Notes under the pieces: model-generated | The model's input: the letters and a program-made list of their open reading frames with translations, nothing else | What the model was told of the DNA's origin: nothing | The model's database searches: none | Translations under genes and position numbers: made by a program | From: Mactromeris polynyma | Lineage: Eukaryota; Mollusca; Bivalvia; Venerida; Mactridae | Length of the DNA stretch: 64,000 bases | Direction: 5' to 3' | NCBI GenBank assembly: GCA_032209605.1 | Contig: JASFXZ010000003.1 | Coordinates: forward strand, 31,956,762-32,020,761 | Shown here: positions 14,001 to 28,600 of the stretch, in pieces | Position numbering within the stretch: the first letter of the stretch is position 1 | Layout: the number at the start of each line of letters is the position of its first letter

Positions 14001-14850
14001 GGAATGATGGACAAAAAGCTGCATTAATCATGCACAGTGCTTGGAATCAGTCCTATTTTCTGTAAAAAAACTATAAAGGTGAACATAATCACAGATTCTA
14101 AGAGTTTAATCTTATCGCTATGTGAACAGAGATACCAATTAGGCTGGTATAAAGCACTGTTACACATATTCATCATACGGGTTATTAAATAGCAATAACT
14201 TTAAAATATTAAGCAATTTCTGTCACACAGTGCATCAAAGATTTCTTATAATATCAACAGCTGGTTTTAATCAATGAGTCAAGTAGAGGGGATACCTTAC
14301 ATGTAAAGGGAGGATTTAACCTAGCTTATGATAAAATGCTGTCATAAAAGAAAATCTATCTTGTTTATGTAAAATTTATAACAGTATGTATCCATGTGAG
14401 GTTATTAAATGACTTAATATTTGATTAGAGTGAGAAGAGTTAGCACAGTCACATAGTTTGGGTGATTTATCTCAACTTATAGTTCTTAGTTAGCTTATCT
14501 TACAAAAAGGTAGCACCCACAGTAGGATAATCTCCAGAATGCCGAGCAGTCCTTTACCTTGCCTTTATGTCAATTAAATCTCGAGAAATCAGTAGAATAT
14601 TAATTATTACACTGAGGGATAAATTCCATGGAGATATCATATAAGAACATGTGACCTATGTATACTAATCCCAAATTTTTCCGAACATCCATCACTCTGA
14701 CTCACAGGTCTCCATGTAATAGCTTAGAAACAAGGCTTCAGATTTTAAAGCAAGGTTGATCAGAGCACTTTGTCTACAATATACAAACACACTGAAGTGA
14801 AAGAACAGCCCATGCAAAAGTGTTATCTTGTATGATGATTTTACACCAAA

Positions 14851-15085
14851 CAGGCCTTTTTCTGCCCATTTTGGGAAAAAGACTCTAGATAAATTGGGAA
14901 AATTTGTGTTGTAAAATTTGCCAATTTGGGAAGAATTTAATCGCTTTGACTCGCTCCAGTAGACGATTTTTCGAAGGTACCGTACTTCTGATTGGGATTT
15001 TTTTCTCTGATTAGGAAAAAAACGTATATTTGTCTTTGGGAATGGGTCCGATAGTCAGATCCATGGGAACTATAAAAAAGGCCTG
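14851..15085. mobile_element. Short inverted-repeat element, MITE-like
   Basis: About 235 bp bounded by perfect 11-bp inverted termini: CAGGCCTTTTT on the left and AAAAAGGCCTG on the right. It has no coding capacity. CAG...CTG ends are common in hAT-type elements, but I find no convincing 8-bp target duplication, so the superfamily is undecided. The interior has several TTGGGAA/TTGGGAT motifs. Confidence 0.45.
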
Positions 15086-15231
15086 CAATTGCAATTATGC
15101 TGGTCTTTTAATTAATGTACATACACATGTAATATGGTAAATCTGTTCTTTAGACCAGCAGTGATTGTAAAACCTGAATTCAATGACCAATCCCTCTCTT
15201 TCTTTAAAATTGGGCAGAGACTCCTTACTGA

Positions 15232-16012
15232 TTGAAAGAGATATGGCATCAACAAATGTATTTTTCTTCTAAATTATATAATGCTGTGCCAAACGATGGC
15301 AAATCTGGACACAAATTTTGCAATGGTATAATTCATTGTCCTCATCAAGTCCTTTTAAGACAAATTTACAACGAGTGCATTTCCCCAACATCGAGTATCT
15401 ATAGCAACAATTTATTATTACAATCCAATATTTCAATCAATGTCGATACACATTGTGAGATAACACATGTTTCACTACAAGGTAACAAAATACATCGCTC
15501 ATGTGATGCAATACCTCAATATTATTTGAAGGATTTTTCCCATATTCAAAATGTGCAACTCATATTTATTTCATGTTGCTACAAATGTGATCCATTACGT
15601 TTCACATTGCATTGAGTAAAATTCAATCACTGTACAGTATTAGTCCCAATCAGTGGAGACATACCTTACTACAAGGGACATTTCGTAACCAATTAAGTGA
15701 TTACTTGTCATCTTTCCTTCCTCAGATATACAGGACTAGATGTGACGTGAAAAAGTGGGACGATGATACAATTCATACATTCACTGTCAGTCACAAAGTC
15801 ACATGGAAAGGTTTACTGGAGAATTAAGTCTGAAATTTTCCATAAAACCCGATTACCAGCATAGTTTAGGTAGCAGACTTCTGACGCTTCAACAAAAAAA
15901 TGATGTAAAAGAAACAAAAAATGATGAGGGAGTCACACTGTATTACTGTTTGCACAGCGAGTGTGACCATACCAGTATATTCTATATGAGTTGTCTGCAT
16001 AAAAGTAGGTAA
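15232..16012 (+). other. Three staggered ORFs, possible decayed gene
   Basis: Three ORFs follow one another with small overlaps on the plus strand: 15,232-15,615 (127 codons), 15,612-15,827 (71) and 15,803-16,012 (69), in changing frames. Their composition is mixed (Cys, His and Trp present) rather than purely AT-driven. No acceptor-donor pairs connect them and no domain is recognised. The arrangement could be one old reading frame broken by two frameshifts, or chance. Confidence 0.2.
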
Positions 16013-19000
16013 TAAAACGGTAAGAAACCTTCAAAGACAAAAACATTAAATATTTCACTTATTCACATAAATTCATAAGACCGAGATAGTACTGAATCAA
16101 ATGTGCAATGTTTTTTGTTCCTTGTAGTGAAAGAAGCATTATATTTTCAAGTACAGCAGATAACAAATATTCAACATTTAGCATTTATTGTGAAACAAAA
16201 CTATGTTAGATTTGATGGAACAGCATTTCCAAGTATTTAAACCTCGTAGTTGACTGATGGGCTGTTCTTCTGAATCTAAAATACCATATTACTAAACCAC
16301 ACTGTTTATAAGAATCTCAAACATATTTAAAAGGCAGATAATGATTTGGAGATAAAACGATGCGATTTCCGCTTGGCAGCCTAGCTACACAAAAATAAAG
16401 CATTGAAGAAAGTGGAAAACTTAAAACATAGTTGTCCAATGTAAGAGGTCATCAAATGACACTTAACCTGAATTTCCACTAATTTAAAATCTTTAGTTTT
16501 ATAACTCTTGAAACAGCACTTGTTCAGTACAGACAGCCAAACTTTGAAGTAAAACTAAAACAAACTGGCAAACAAAATAATGGTATGTATTAATACAAAC
16601 ATAAACTGTGAATGTTTGGTATGGTCCTCATAGCTGTTAAGACCTTGGTGTTTTTAACTCACAATTACACTTATACACACACTTGGTTAAACGGTTTTAG
16701 GCTACGATAAAAAACAAAGAATTTCGACTGAGTAGCTTGAAAAATATGACCATACTTGTATGCAGCACCAAGACGTGTCAATCTCTACAGAGAATAAATT
16801 GTCAGCCAATCAAAATTTGATTAAAAATTAATAATTACAAATATTGTTAAACAATTCTTAAGAGACTACCGATTTCAAAAATTATCCCCAAAAATAGAGG
16901 CTTAAACAAAATTTTCTGACTACGGAGTAGAATCGAGATTAAGCTCTGATCTAATGTAAAATGAAAGATGACATTTCTCAAAATTGCATTAATTTCCAAT
17001 GAAGTCAATCAGTTTAAAAACTCTTTCGTTACCAGTCAATAACAACAACAAAGGCAGCAATCATTAGCGCCAGCACAAACTGGGTGAGATCCCATTTCAG
17101 AGTTTGAAAGACACTAGCATGGGTAAAATGCATGAACAATGAAAAATTGGTGATATTGTGGTCTCCCAGAAGACAAGCAGTTGCAAGAATGAAGAATTAG
17201 TGCCCCTAGCTATTGTCATATTTTGGTCCCACTAGACTTTTTTTAATACACTTGATTTGATAAAGAGATGGTTTACTGACAATTGTATGAAGAATGATCG
17301 ACATAACTGATGTAATAACCCAAATGAAATCTTGAAATTTTTGAAAGTTTGCAGCATTTCATACGGCCAGTTTTGGCATATTACACTCTAGAATTCAAAG
17401 GTCTTGGAGGAAAAATTCTGGAATATTAAATTTAAAGACCCCTTCTCTCCACATTTCATCATTAATATTTCAATAAATGTAGCAGTAAAAATTTATGATG
17501 AAAAAAATTGAAGCATCTCATATGTCATCATATATGATTCATGGTCAATAAAACATATCATTATGGCCGAGATAATAGCAGATTATTCATTATATTTATT
17601 AACTAAATAAAACAGACTCAATGTAGTTTGTGTTAAGATCACACTATCTGAGTTCATATAATTCACAAGTATACAATATAACGCCCTATAATGTCCAGAC
17701 ATTCTTTCGATGTTCTATAAATCACACCAATCTTATATCATAAGGGAAGTAACTTACTGAATCAATAAAAACTACTTATGAAATTCATTGGAGATTAAGT
17801 TTGTCCTTACAAAAGTGAAAAAATAAAACTATGCAAGGTCTTCAAAAATGGTATTTGTATAAAAATATTTTTGGAAAACGTATATAATTTTGAGGGTGTT
17901 ATGAATGTGTTTATAGTTTGTTGTCATCGACATGATTTGATTTGAGTAAAAATGATGCACACATTCTTAGCTGGCATTTAGAATAACACTTTCATGTACC
18001 AAACAATGAAAATGAAACAGTGTTATGGTAGCAAATTCACAATGGTATGTTTCATGTTAACAAACGGACGTTGCTTGTGTAATTGGTAATTAAGTTGCGC
18101 AAGTTACATGCACCCCATAAAGATGTTTGCCTGTCTACTGCTCATTAAGCACGCCAAGAACTGACAGCAATAACGAAGACTGACTAAAAAGGAGTGTCAC
18201 CAGAAAGCAAAAAAAACGCCCTAACAGCAGGAAAATGAACATTCTTTGTATTATTCAAATTTGATCAAATTAATTCAATAATTTCCTTTGGGTAACATAC
18301 AATATCACATCATGTTGAAACGTTTCAAGTAGCAGTGAAATGTGGGGCTTTTTACAGTCTTTGAATTGCCTTTCCAAGCATATAGCACAGAAATTTTCAT
18401 TAGGATAGCAATACGTGACCACAAATAATGAAGATAACCATGGAAAATATCAATCTTTCAACCAAAAAATGTCAAAAATACATCAATCATTTAAATGTCA
18501 AAAAAGCTTTGAAGGGCATAATATCTCGATGCAAGATAAATGTTAAAGTCTGTCACTGCTGTCAATTTAAGAATAATCTGGTGCTTAAAATACTCTCTGT
18601 TTGATATGTGTACCTTGGTAGTACAGTAGGTAGCTATCATCTAGGCAGAATATTTGAATTATTTCAGAATGAGACTAGAACTGTTACTGCGATATCACTT
18701 TGGAAACATTACTTCAACATCATTAACTATAGAGAAAGCAAACGGGAATTACAACTAGTATGCTGAATAACAATACAAGTCAGATTAAACGATGTAACTA
18801 ACAATATTACCAACATTTGTTTATTTTATTAGTCCTACATAAGTAAGGTTGTGCATAATTACCCCTTCCACTACATAAATGTAAGTGAATTTAAAGGCAA
18901 TTCAAGAGAAAATCATAGTGATTAAGTAGATTTTTTGAAATAGGTTAAATAGATTGCAATGTGTTCACTATATTGGAAATACATTAAGTTATCCATTTAT

Positions 19001-19651
19001 AGAAGCATCTTTCCATCGATGAGGGTTCTGGTAATGTAGGTAATACATCGGAAGTCTGCTCATCGGGACAAAAAATTATAGTGGATGTGTTTTTGTGTTT
19101 TCCTCAGCAAACCTCGTCTCACGACCAGGATTGATTCTCCGTTTGTTGCCTTATATAGCAATAGCAAAAAATGTCTAATTGTCAGAACAATTTGTTTTAA
19201 ATGAATGGAATACTGCGGTAATTTTGTTTATGATTTGGAAAAGCATGAGGGTTATAGCTGAAGCATTGACTTCACCAGAAAGAAACAACAAATTAAGAAC
19301 AGGGAGACATTGCATTTCAACACAGACAGTCTTAGAATAGCAAAACAATACAGACAGCGGGGAAACTAATGGAGCTGAAGTAGTGAATAGTTATAGAAAG
19401 TAGATTTTGTAATTTAGCCATTTACTGAGTTGATAAAGATTGAAATTAACATTTCCAAAGTATTGTTTTGGCAGCTTTTGGCAATAAAACCTACCAGTAA
19501 TATAAACAACCTGTTGTGTTCAGACGGTATGAGAATTTTAGAGAAATCTATTTCTTTAAATTTTCGTTCAAGTTTTTCACACATTCTCTCATCCAATTCA
19601 AAACCATTCCCAAACTCTAAGCCTTAAATAAATCCTAACACACAGACTTAC
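16013..19651. other. Non-coding stretch, probably 3' part of STPG2-like gene
   Basis: The last recognised STPG2-like exon ends at 19,652 with a strong donor, so this stretch should be intron with at least one further exon in or beyond it. I could not find that exon. A 60-codon minus ORF at 19,414-19,596 has no PG-rich motif. Confidence 0.4.
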
Positions 19652-22600
19652 CTTAGTAGGTAAAACGTCATCTTTTAATCTAGAGGTAACGGATGCAAAA
19701 GTTGATGATAAGTGGTGATATCTTGATTGGAATGGTTTCTCTTTCACTTGATAATGATTGGGTCCCGGCAAGTCTGGAGCCTCCTTCTTTGAGATATTGT
19801 TGGTTCGAGTGGACGTGGTACCAAACACTCCACGTCGGGTACTCTCTATGTAAGCTTTACGCATGCTCTCTGATCCCATACCAGTTATATTGTAAGATCC
19901 TGGACCTGAAACGAAAATTTAACAAACACTCTTTATAACAGAATTACACAAAAACAAACATTTTACAAAATTTATCAAAATTCTTGAGAAATACAAATAG
20001 CATGATCCCACATTTTGAATGATGCATCAGAAAATGATAACAAAACTAGTAAAATATTGCAGGGTACCCATATAATTAGGATGAGAAGGAGAAAAAGATA
20101 AATTGTACAAATATGATAGTGTAACTTATGCATGCTTTTATACAGATATTTCACTGCGGAACTGTTTTATATCTGAATTGAGTGAATCACAACTGTTTAC
20201 TACTTAGAAAAATTATTATATTGATCCCTATGATAAAACTGGAACCATACAATTAAACTGTCCTAGAATATGCTGTGATATACTACAATTTCCCTAAGAA
20301 GGAGGATTCCTAAATAGGCTTTGATGAGTTAGTCATTATAGTATAGAAGTCAACTAGTGGTAGAATGGGTTCAACAGACTGTATCAGAAGCATGTCCAAA
20401 ATGTCCAGTACTCCAATGTTTCTATGACAAATCTGCCTGGAATTCCAGACGTGATAACTAATCACATGTAAAAGACATGCTAATAATGGTCATAAACCCT
20501 ATTTTGACAGAATAATTAATAGCAAATTACTGTTCTCTATTATTCTACTTGTCTAGTCTCGGTGTTTCATTATGGAAATAAAATATGTCTGACAGATCTT
20601 GTGTCATTTCCATACAGGGTCTTGCCTTTTTTATACATGAAGTATAGGTTTTCATTGGTATTGTGTATTGAAAGAATTCTTAAGACCTGCCAACACAGAA
20701 AAGATGTTTCTAAATATTGCTCACAAGCACTTCAATGAAGTAAATATTGAAGACATGGCATAAAAGATTGACAAGTGACAATTTAACATCCATCCCCTAT
20801 CTTTTAAGGAAAAGTTCATCAAATATGCTATTATATCTGACACATTAAATGGTTTCTACTGTATCTGTAAATTAAATCTCCAATCTTACAGTTGATACAA
20901 CTTCCAATACTGTCTCACATGTGTCTAAAAATACCATGTACTTAAACATTTTCTAGGGGTCAGGAACTCTTTACTTAAACCCCTATGACACACAAAAAGG
21001 AGTTATTCTTGAACATGGAAACTGGCATAATGACCCCTTTTAGGGTTAAATTAGTGTAAAATCTCATATTCATCCAAGCAAATTTGATAAACTACTTCTC
21101 ACTGAAGATAAGACTTAAAGTTTGCCCCCTCTTAAATCATTTACACACCTCAGTGATTTTAGAAGTCTCAGACTGGAAAACAAAACCTTCCTTAGGGAGC
21201 AAGGGACATAAAACTTAAAGCTGATTTCAACATAATCTATCGTTAATTTAGTCTCATTGTATCGGGGAAAATCTCTCTGAACATGGCCCCAGCTGAACAA
21301 ACATATAAATTTGTATCACTGAAGGGAGCTTAAACCTGCAGATGGTGCGCAGTCAGGGTGAAAAATGAATCAAGAAATTAACAAGGACGTTGCGATTTAT
21401 TTTTCACAGAGACAGAAAACTGCTGGTAGTTTATCACTTGCATCCATATCTTGCAGTTGCGCACATGAACAAAAAATGACGGATTGCAAAACAAATTTTA
21501 AGCTATTGCGTACAAACATTTTAATTATTCATTAAAGAGAACATGGCTTTTTACTTTTGCTAAGTTAGATTAAAATCATGCAAGTCAAAACTCAAAATTA
21601 TGAAAAAGAGCGTTGTTAGTTAGAAGGGAATAAGGTAACTTGTGGCAGATATAAACACATGCAAAATCACATTTGTATATCACCAAACTGAAAAATGAAC
21701 ACTTTATCAGCTTTACCAAAGCCATGAGCTCAACAAATTAAGTTATTTTAAGAACTTCACCATTTAACACAAAGGATTTCAAACGGAATAATCAAAAATA
21801 AAAGCGATGAACATTATGAGGTAACAGAGTGGTGTAAGTACTTCATTAACATACCAGATACAAAATAAATACATTTTAAGTTATTTAATCCCAATTTAAG
21901 ACCCTCGTCTGGAACAAGGATTTTTATGTGAAATAAACCCTACGAATGTTTGTATTTGATTTCATTTAAAATTCAATCACATTTAAGAGATTTCAACAGT
22001 GATTAAATCCAGAAAATGAATTAGTTTTATTAACAATTCCTTGGCAGTTAACATTCGGTACAAGCAGTAAATGTTTCGGGAGGCACAATCACATTTAATC
22101 CGCCTTTTTGTCATGCAGAGGTTTACGATCTACGAGCTCGTGAAATGCATGCATTAGGAAGACATACATTAGTAATTTTATTCAGCGTAAATGATAACCA
22201 AGGATAAATGTGTTATAGCTTCCATTGTCCGCATCTTTTATTGTCCTGTTTTATGATGGAAGTCATCCTATGCATAATAATGACACTATTACATTGATGA
22301 ATACACTAATCTAGCCTGTACACACACATGATTAATGTCTAATGCCCCGTAACCAGAACGGATTTATTATTCATGTTTACTTTCCGCCATTAAAAGTTTT
22401 GGAAATCATGATTCAGCCACCAAGTAATATAAATTTCGCTGATACAGTTTTACAGACCACCAGCATCTCGAGCACAGTTTGTACAGAAATAAGAAGACTT
22501 GATTTTATTTTGTTAAGTACATGTATAAACAGTCTCTGAAACAAAAGGAAAATATTTTTCAGTCGCTATTGCGTCATATAAGCTGATATTTCGCATATCC

Positions 22601-25600
22601 AATACGAAGGATCCAATCAGCATGTCCAAACAAATACATGTAAACAATTGCTTTGACACACAAAACATGATACAAAAAACGAGAACATAATCTACAACAA
22701 TTTAAAAAAAAAATCAGTATTCACTGATTTAATAGTATTGTTTAATATATCATGACCAGCAAATTGTATTAAACACTTTATAAATGAAGCAATGCAAGTA
22801 AAGAGGTGATTATTGCAACCTAAATATTGTGTACATGTAATTATACCCACAATGCCCTCCCACCAGCCTTGAGTGTTCAATCATCACCTTTCATTGATCT
22901 ATCCGACCTTGTTGAAATCTGAATCTACATCAGATAGAATTCAAACCTTCCACACCATTCTATGATCTAAGTGGCTGATTCTCTCCCCACTCCAAACATG
23001 CGCTTTATTCACAACAGCCATTTAATTTAATGGCTATAAGTATCTGTTTTCATGTCAAATTAAGTATGATATATGGTAGTACGACAACAAAAAGTTACCA
23101 CCAACAATTTATCTCATGTGTATTTATGGTAATCAGAGCCTTAAAAGGTGGTCTAATCTTTCCACATGTGAGGCCGTAAGCTTCCAGAATTGATTTTTGA
23201 ATATAAGCTTGCGGTTGTGTACCAACCATCTGGCAGGAATTTGTGGTATAATGTTCTATGGCTGGTTGACTGCATTACAAAGGCTCTTCATCTTCTGGTA
23301 TATCCTCTACTAACATTTCACCAAAGTCATTAACAAATTCGTACCAAGAATGGTCAGTGTTGTGATTCTGTTGTTTCTACTGAATTGTTGTATAGAAATT
23401 CTTGCACCTTTTAGACAAAGCATTAACTGTTCAATGAAACTATTCAACATGCCAGTCAATAGGCTGTTACCATAGCAGACTACTCACATAAATGTATGCC
23501 TGTATTTAAGAGACAGTTAACCTGGTATTGAAATTGTTGTGACCAACGAGCTGTGGACTAGTCAAGGTGCACATATAAACTGACAGACATACTTGATTTT
23601 GTAAACACTCTCCAAATGAACCGAGAACTTGGTAAATCACCTTTTCATGATAATAAAATTGTCATTTAGAATTGTTCATCAATTCCAATATAACAAGTAT
23701 GTTGGTTCTTCAAGGTGCAGGTAAAAGTATACATACCAGGTATTTTTCTGCTATTTCTGTTAGGTGTAAATCTTACTGATGTCTGACCAAATGGGCTTCT
23801 TTTCATGCCAGTAACACGTTGCAGACTATCAAATGCATGTCTTGGATCATTGTAACTTCCTGGTGCAGGTTGTACAGTCTTCTGGGGCGTGAACCTCTGC
23901 ATGAACAGACAAACATGTACATTACATTATTGAAACAAACTACATTATGTTATTGCTGGACTAACCAACTTAAAATGAAAGTTGTAACATATTTTGTGAA
24001 CTACAAGAAACAAGAGGGCCATGGTGGCCCTTATATCGCTCACCTGAATACACTGCCATGTTTTTTTTACCGAACTTAATAATTTATGCAATCTTTTAAG
24101 AGGACAACTAGACAATACTTAACACCAAATATCAAAGCTCTAGACCTTATAGTTATTGCACAAGAAGATTTTCAAAGTTTTCACTTCTAAAGTCTATTAT
24201 TAGCTCCCGTGACCTACTTATGAACAGACCAAAATTATCTATGTAACTTTGGAAGAGGACCACCTAAGGATCATTCCTGTAAAGTTAGGTCCAAATCCAT
24301 TCAGAGGTTTAAGAGGAGATGACGTTTATAGTTTCCACTTTTATAGGAAACAAGGCCCTCCCCCTGACGGCCATGTTTTTCAACAGATTTTAAGGATTTA
24401 TGCAATCTTGTAAGAGGACCACTAGACAATGCTACACACCAAATATCAAAGATCTAGACCTTATGGTTTGGGACAGCAGCAGCAGACCGGAACGATTTAT
24501 GCAACTTTGAAAGAGGTCCACCCAAGGATCATTCCTGCGAAATTTGAACAAAATTCATTCAGTGGTATAGGAGGAGATGTTTAAAGAAAATGTTGACGCA
24601 CGACGATGGACGACGGACATTCATCGATCCTAAAAGCTCACCATGAGCACTCAGGTGAGCTAAAAAGTGCAATTCTACAGATGAACTTGTCTGAGCAGAA
24701 TATGCACAAATTGGATACTATTCTCCAAGTTTTGCAACAATCTTACTAAAAGTCCTACTCAAGTCTGAATTAAGAGAATCAAAACATTTCTTGCAGTTTC
24801 TTTTTAAAACTGACTTACCTTGGCTTGTGACATGAAAGGAGGATGTTCTACTTCAATACCCTCAGTGTTGACCTTTGGTGGCTCAGGATCAAACAATCCT
24901 TTAACATCATATTTTCCTGGACCAGGTATAGCCTAAAACAATGTATAAATATCATTCATACATAATTACATTCATCTTGCTTTAAATTTGTATGGTAATG
25001 AAATTATAATTTCATAATATCAATTGAGCTAATTAACCAGAGTAGAATAGAAGAACTCAAATGCAATATTTAACAACCACTTCAAAACATACAGCAGATC
25101 TAATACACTCCTGTGCCAGGTAGTAGAACAGTCCTTAGTCAGGTAGTAGAACAGTCCTGAGTCAGGTAGTAGTCTAACCATCCTGTGTCAGGTAGTAACA
25201 GTCCTAAGTCAGGTAGTAGTCTAACCATCCTGTGTCAGGTAGTAGAACAGTCCTTAGTCAGGTAGTAGAACAGTCCTGAGTCAGGTAGTAGTCTAACCAT
25301 CCTGTGTCAGGTAGTAACAGTCCTAAGTCAGGTAGTAGTCTAACCATCCTGTGTCAGGTAGTAGAACAGTCCTGTGTCAGGTAGTAGAACAGTCCTGAGT
25401 CAGGTAGTAGTCTAACCATCCTGTGCCAGGTAGTAGAACAGTCCTGTGTCAGGTAGTAGAACAGTCCTAAGTCAGGTAGTAGTCTAACCATCCTGTGCCA
25501 GGTAGTAGAACAGTCCTGTGTCAGGTAGTAGAACAGTCCTGAGTCAGGTAGTAGTCTAACCATCCTGTGTCAGGTAGTAACAGTCCTAAGTCAGGTAGTA

Positions 25601-28600
25601 GTCTAACCATCCTGTGTCAGGTAGTAGAACAGTCCTGGGTCAGGTAGTGTCTAACCATCCTGTGTCAGGCAGTAGTACAGTCCTGAGTCAGGTAGTAGTC
25701 TAACCATCCTGTGTCAGGTAGTAGAGCAGTCCTGAGTCAGGTAGTAGTCTAACCATCCTGTGTCAGGCAGTAGTACAGTCCTGAGTCAGGTAGTAGTCTA
25801 ACCATCCTGTGTCAGGTAGTAGAACAGTCCTGAGTCAGGTAGTAGTCTAACCATCCTGTGTCAGGTAGTAGAACAGTCCTAAGTCAGGTAGTAGTCTAAC
25901 CATCCTGTGTCAGGTAGTAGAACAGTCCTGAGTCAGGTAGTGTCTAACCATCCTGTGTCAGGCAGTAGTACAGTCCTGAGTCAGGTAGTAGTCTAACCAT
26001 CCTGTGTCAGGCAGTAGTACAGTCCTGAGTCAGGTAGTAGTCTAACCATTCTGTGTCAGGCAGTAGTACAGTCCTGAGTCAGGTAGTAGTCTAACCATCC
26101 TGTGTCAGGCAGTAGTACAGTCCTGAGTCAGGTAGTAGTCTAACCATCCTGTGTCAGGTAGTAGAACAGTCCTGAGTCAGGTAGTAGTCTAACCATCCTG
26201 TGTCAGGTAGTAGTACAGTCCTGAGTCAGGTAGTAGTCTAACCATCCTGTGTCAGGTAGTAGAACAGTCCTAAATCAGGTAGTAGTCTAACCATCCTGTG
26301 TCAGGTAGTAGTACAGTCCCGAGTCAGGTAGTAGTCTAACCATCCTGTGTCAGGTAGTAGAACAGTCCTAAGTCAGGTAGTAGTCTAACCATCCTGTGTC
26401 AGGTAGTAGTACAGTCCTGAGTCAGGTAGTAGTCTAACCATCCTGTGTCCAGTAGTAGAACACTCCTGTGCCAGGTAGTGTTTAACAGAGTGTTAGTACA
26501 GGGGATAAGGTGCTGTCTACCCAACCTGAAGGTTGTGGGTTTAAACCCAATATCTCCTCAGAATACACCAAAGATACATAATGCTTTCATCACAGTCAAG
26601 CACAAATAAATAGATACATATAAAATGCTTTTGCTGTGAAGGGAAAGACATTGTGTAACTGTTCTAAATCACCCTTGTATTATCATACTGTATACTTTGG
26701 ATACATTTATCTTGAGGTGTATTTGTACCTGATAATCCCTACTTAGCAACTAACCTAAGTGCATGTTCAGTTGAACCTAATTGAAATTCACAAGCCATAA
26801 ACAAATCTATAGCAAATGAAAACAACTCAAGCACATATAAACAACATGATTTAAACCACTAAAACAATTATCTGCCTGTTGATTGATCAGTCTTTAAGAC
26901 ATTACGCAATATCAGCATACAGTCGTATTTATCAAACAAAAAAAACACAAGTGATTAAAATAAGACAATCTCGAGCATTTGTTTAGATCCAAGTACAGCC
27001 ATTATAGCTGAGAGACCACTAGAAAGAGACGTTGCATGTTTCAAGGGAAGGAAATAAAGAGCTTACATTGAGTGGAAATATATTCAACTGTTTGAAATAG
27101 TTTTGATGAACTGACTTAGATGTTTTGATGGTGTTTATACCAATCATTGATTGATCGATGAAATATTGAAGTACTTAATCATTTGTTAAATGTTTTCCAT
27201 TTCGAATTCCACTTCAGGAACAGCCAGCAGAACTCTCCTTACATCCACTTGAATGTTTACAATAGACGTCCCCACCACCATCTGCTGTAGGGGGAATTTA
27301 TGTCTAGAAATATCATTTTTCAAATTGCCATTTGTACACAGCACTACCATAAAGTTAAACAAAGTGGCATAACATTGTGGGAGATGAAAACCAGACAATG
27401 ATACTCAGTATGAGTTTAACTGAAAGAACTAGCTACTTTCTTATTGTGAAATATTGTATACTAGACAAACTGTTCAGTTCAGATTTTCACGAAAATGACG
27501 TTAGGTCGCTGTGGTGTAGTGGTTAGCGTTACAGACCGGAAATCCGTAGATCCGGGTTCGAATCCCAGTAGAGCCATTGACCGATACTTCGTGCTCCTCA
27601 AAACATGACTTTATTTCTTATAACACTGAACTACAATGATGTTTTTAAGCTGACTTTTTTGGTAAAACTAAATAAGTGGTCATCAAACAGGGAGTGCCAT
27701 AGCATCAAACTTTCACAAAACATTGGGTATACCACATCAATACGGTCGTAAGACACACAGTGCTTTATCAAGCTATGATTGGTCACACAATAATTCCGTG
27801 ACAGAAACACTTTTTTAAAATGTCTGCAAATGCATCATTAGGAATAATGTAAAATTCAAGAAAGTTACTTTCATTATAAAGAATGAACAGTAATGGGCAA
27901 ATCTACAGAAAGGCAGATAATTGCACAACACTGAGGTGTTCAAATATAACACGACCATTCAGGGACATATTCTCCTATCATCACAACAGTATACACTGTG
28001 ACCAGTATGTTGTAGTTCGACAGTAACCATTTTTTACTAAAGATCTGCAACATTCCAATGTATCCAGGCAGATTCTGTAATGTCTCGTTAACAAGTGCCC
28101 TACTTGAACAGTTAATATAAACATTGGTGCACACCTGGGACTGTTTGACAAGCAAGTCAGAAATGCAGGAAAAACATGGCTTAATTTTACACAAACACAG
28201 ATTTCTTATTACCAGTGCTTTTGAATAAAGACATATTCAGAAAAATTAAAAAAATTGTATATTTGAATGGTTAGAATTGATTTGGGACTAGACTGTATAA
28301 GTCCTGGATTGAAGGACTACACTCACTCTTAAGACATAATCCCCTTATTATAATATTGACAGAAAACTATCTATATAAAACAAAAAACAGTTGTAGTCAT
28401 TGATTCTATAGTCCACATTTGAGCTCCTAAAAGCATGGGGAAAAAAACAGAGCCATCATAAATTCTGGAAAATATTGACACAAGTCCTGGGGTTCGAAGC
28501 AGGACAAGTCTATCTGCCAGTTTTTTTAACAGACAGATTTGTTACATTTTCATCCATCGAAAAAAGCTCCTACAATCATTAACAGTGCAATGACTGGTCA

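Larger units (their letters stand above)
10024..14850. other. Mostly featureless non-coding stretch
   Basis: Apart from the short AGCT tract and the 22-bp array listed separately, I see no exon, RNA gene or repeat family. Confidence 0.45.

Noticed and set aside
19414..19596. Additional STPG2-like exon (60-codon ORF)
   Set aside because: No PG-rich motif, no acceptor giving phase 0 from 19,652, and a weak donor.
25108..26480. CRISPR-like array
   Set aside because: Repeats are contiguous with no unique spacers, in an intron of an animal gene; it is a minisatellite. The same applies to 47,726-49,770, 51,196-51,408, 55,312-61,133 and 63,682-64,000.
25108..26480. let-7 sponge
   Set aside because: On the STPG2 sense strand the unit reads CTACTACCTGA, close to a let-7 site, but it mismatches at seed position 2 and lies in an intron. 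Likely coincidence.
27504..27575. Functional tRNA gene
   Set aside because: A and B boxes are good but the acceptor stem does not pair and the anticodon arm is poor; SINE head is the better call.
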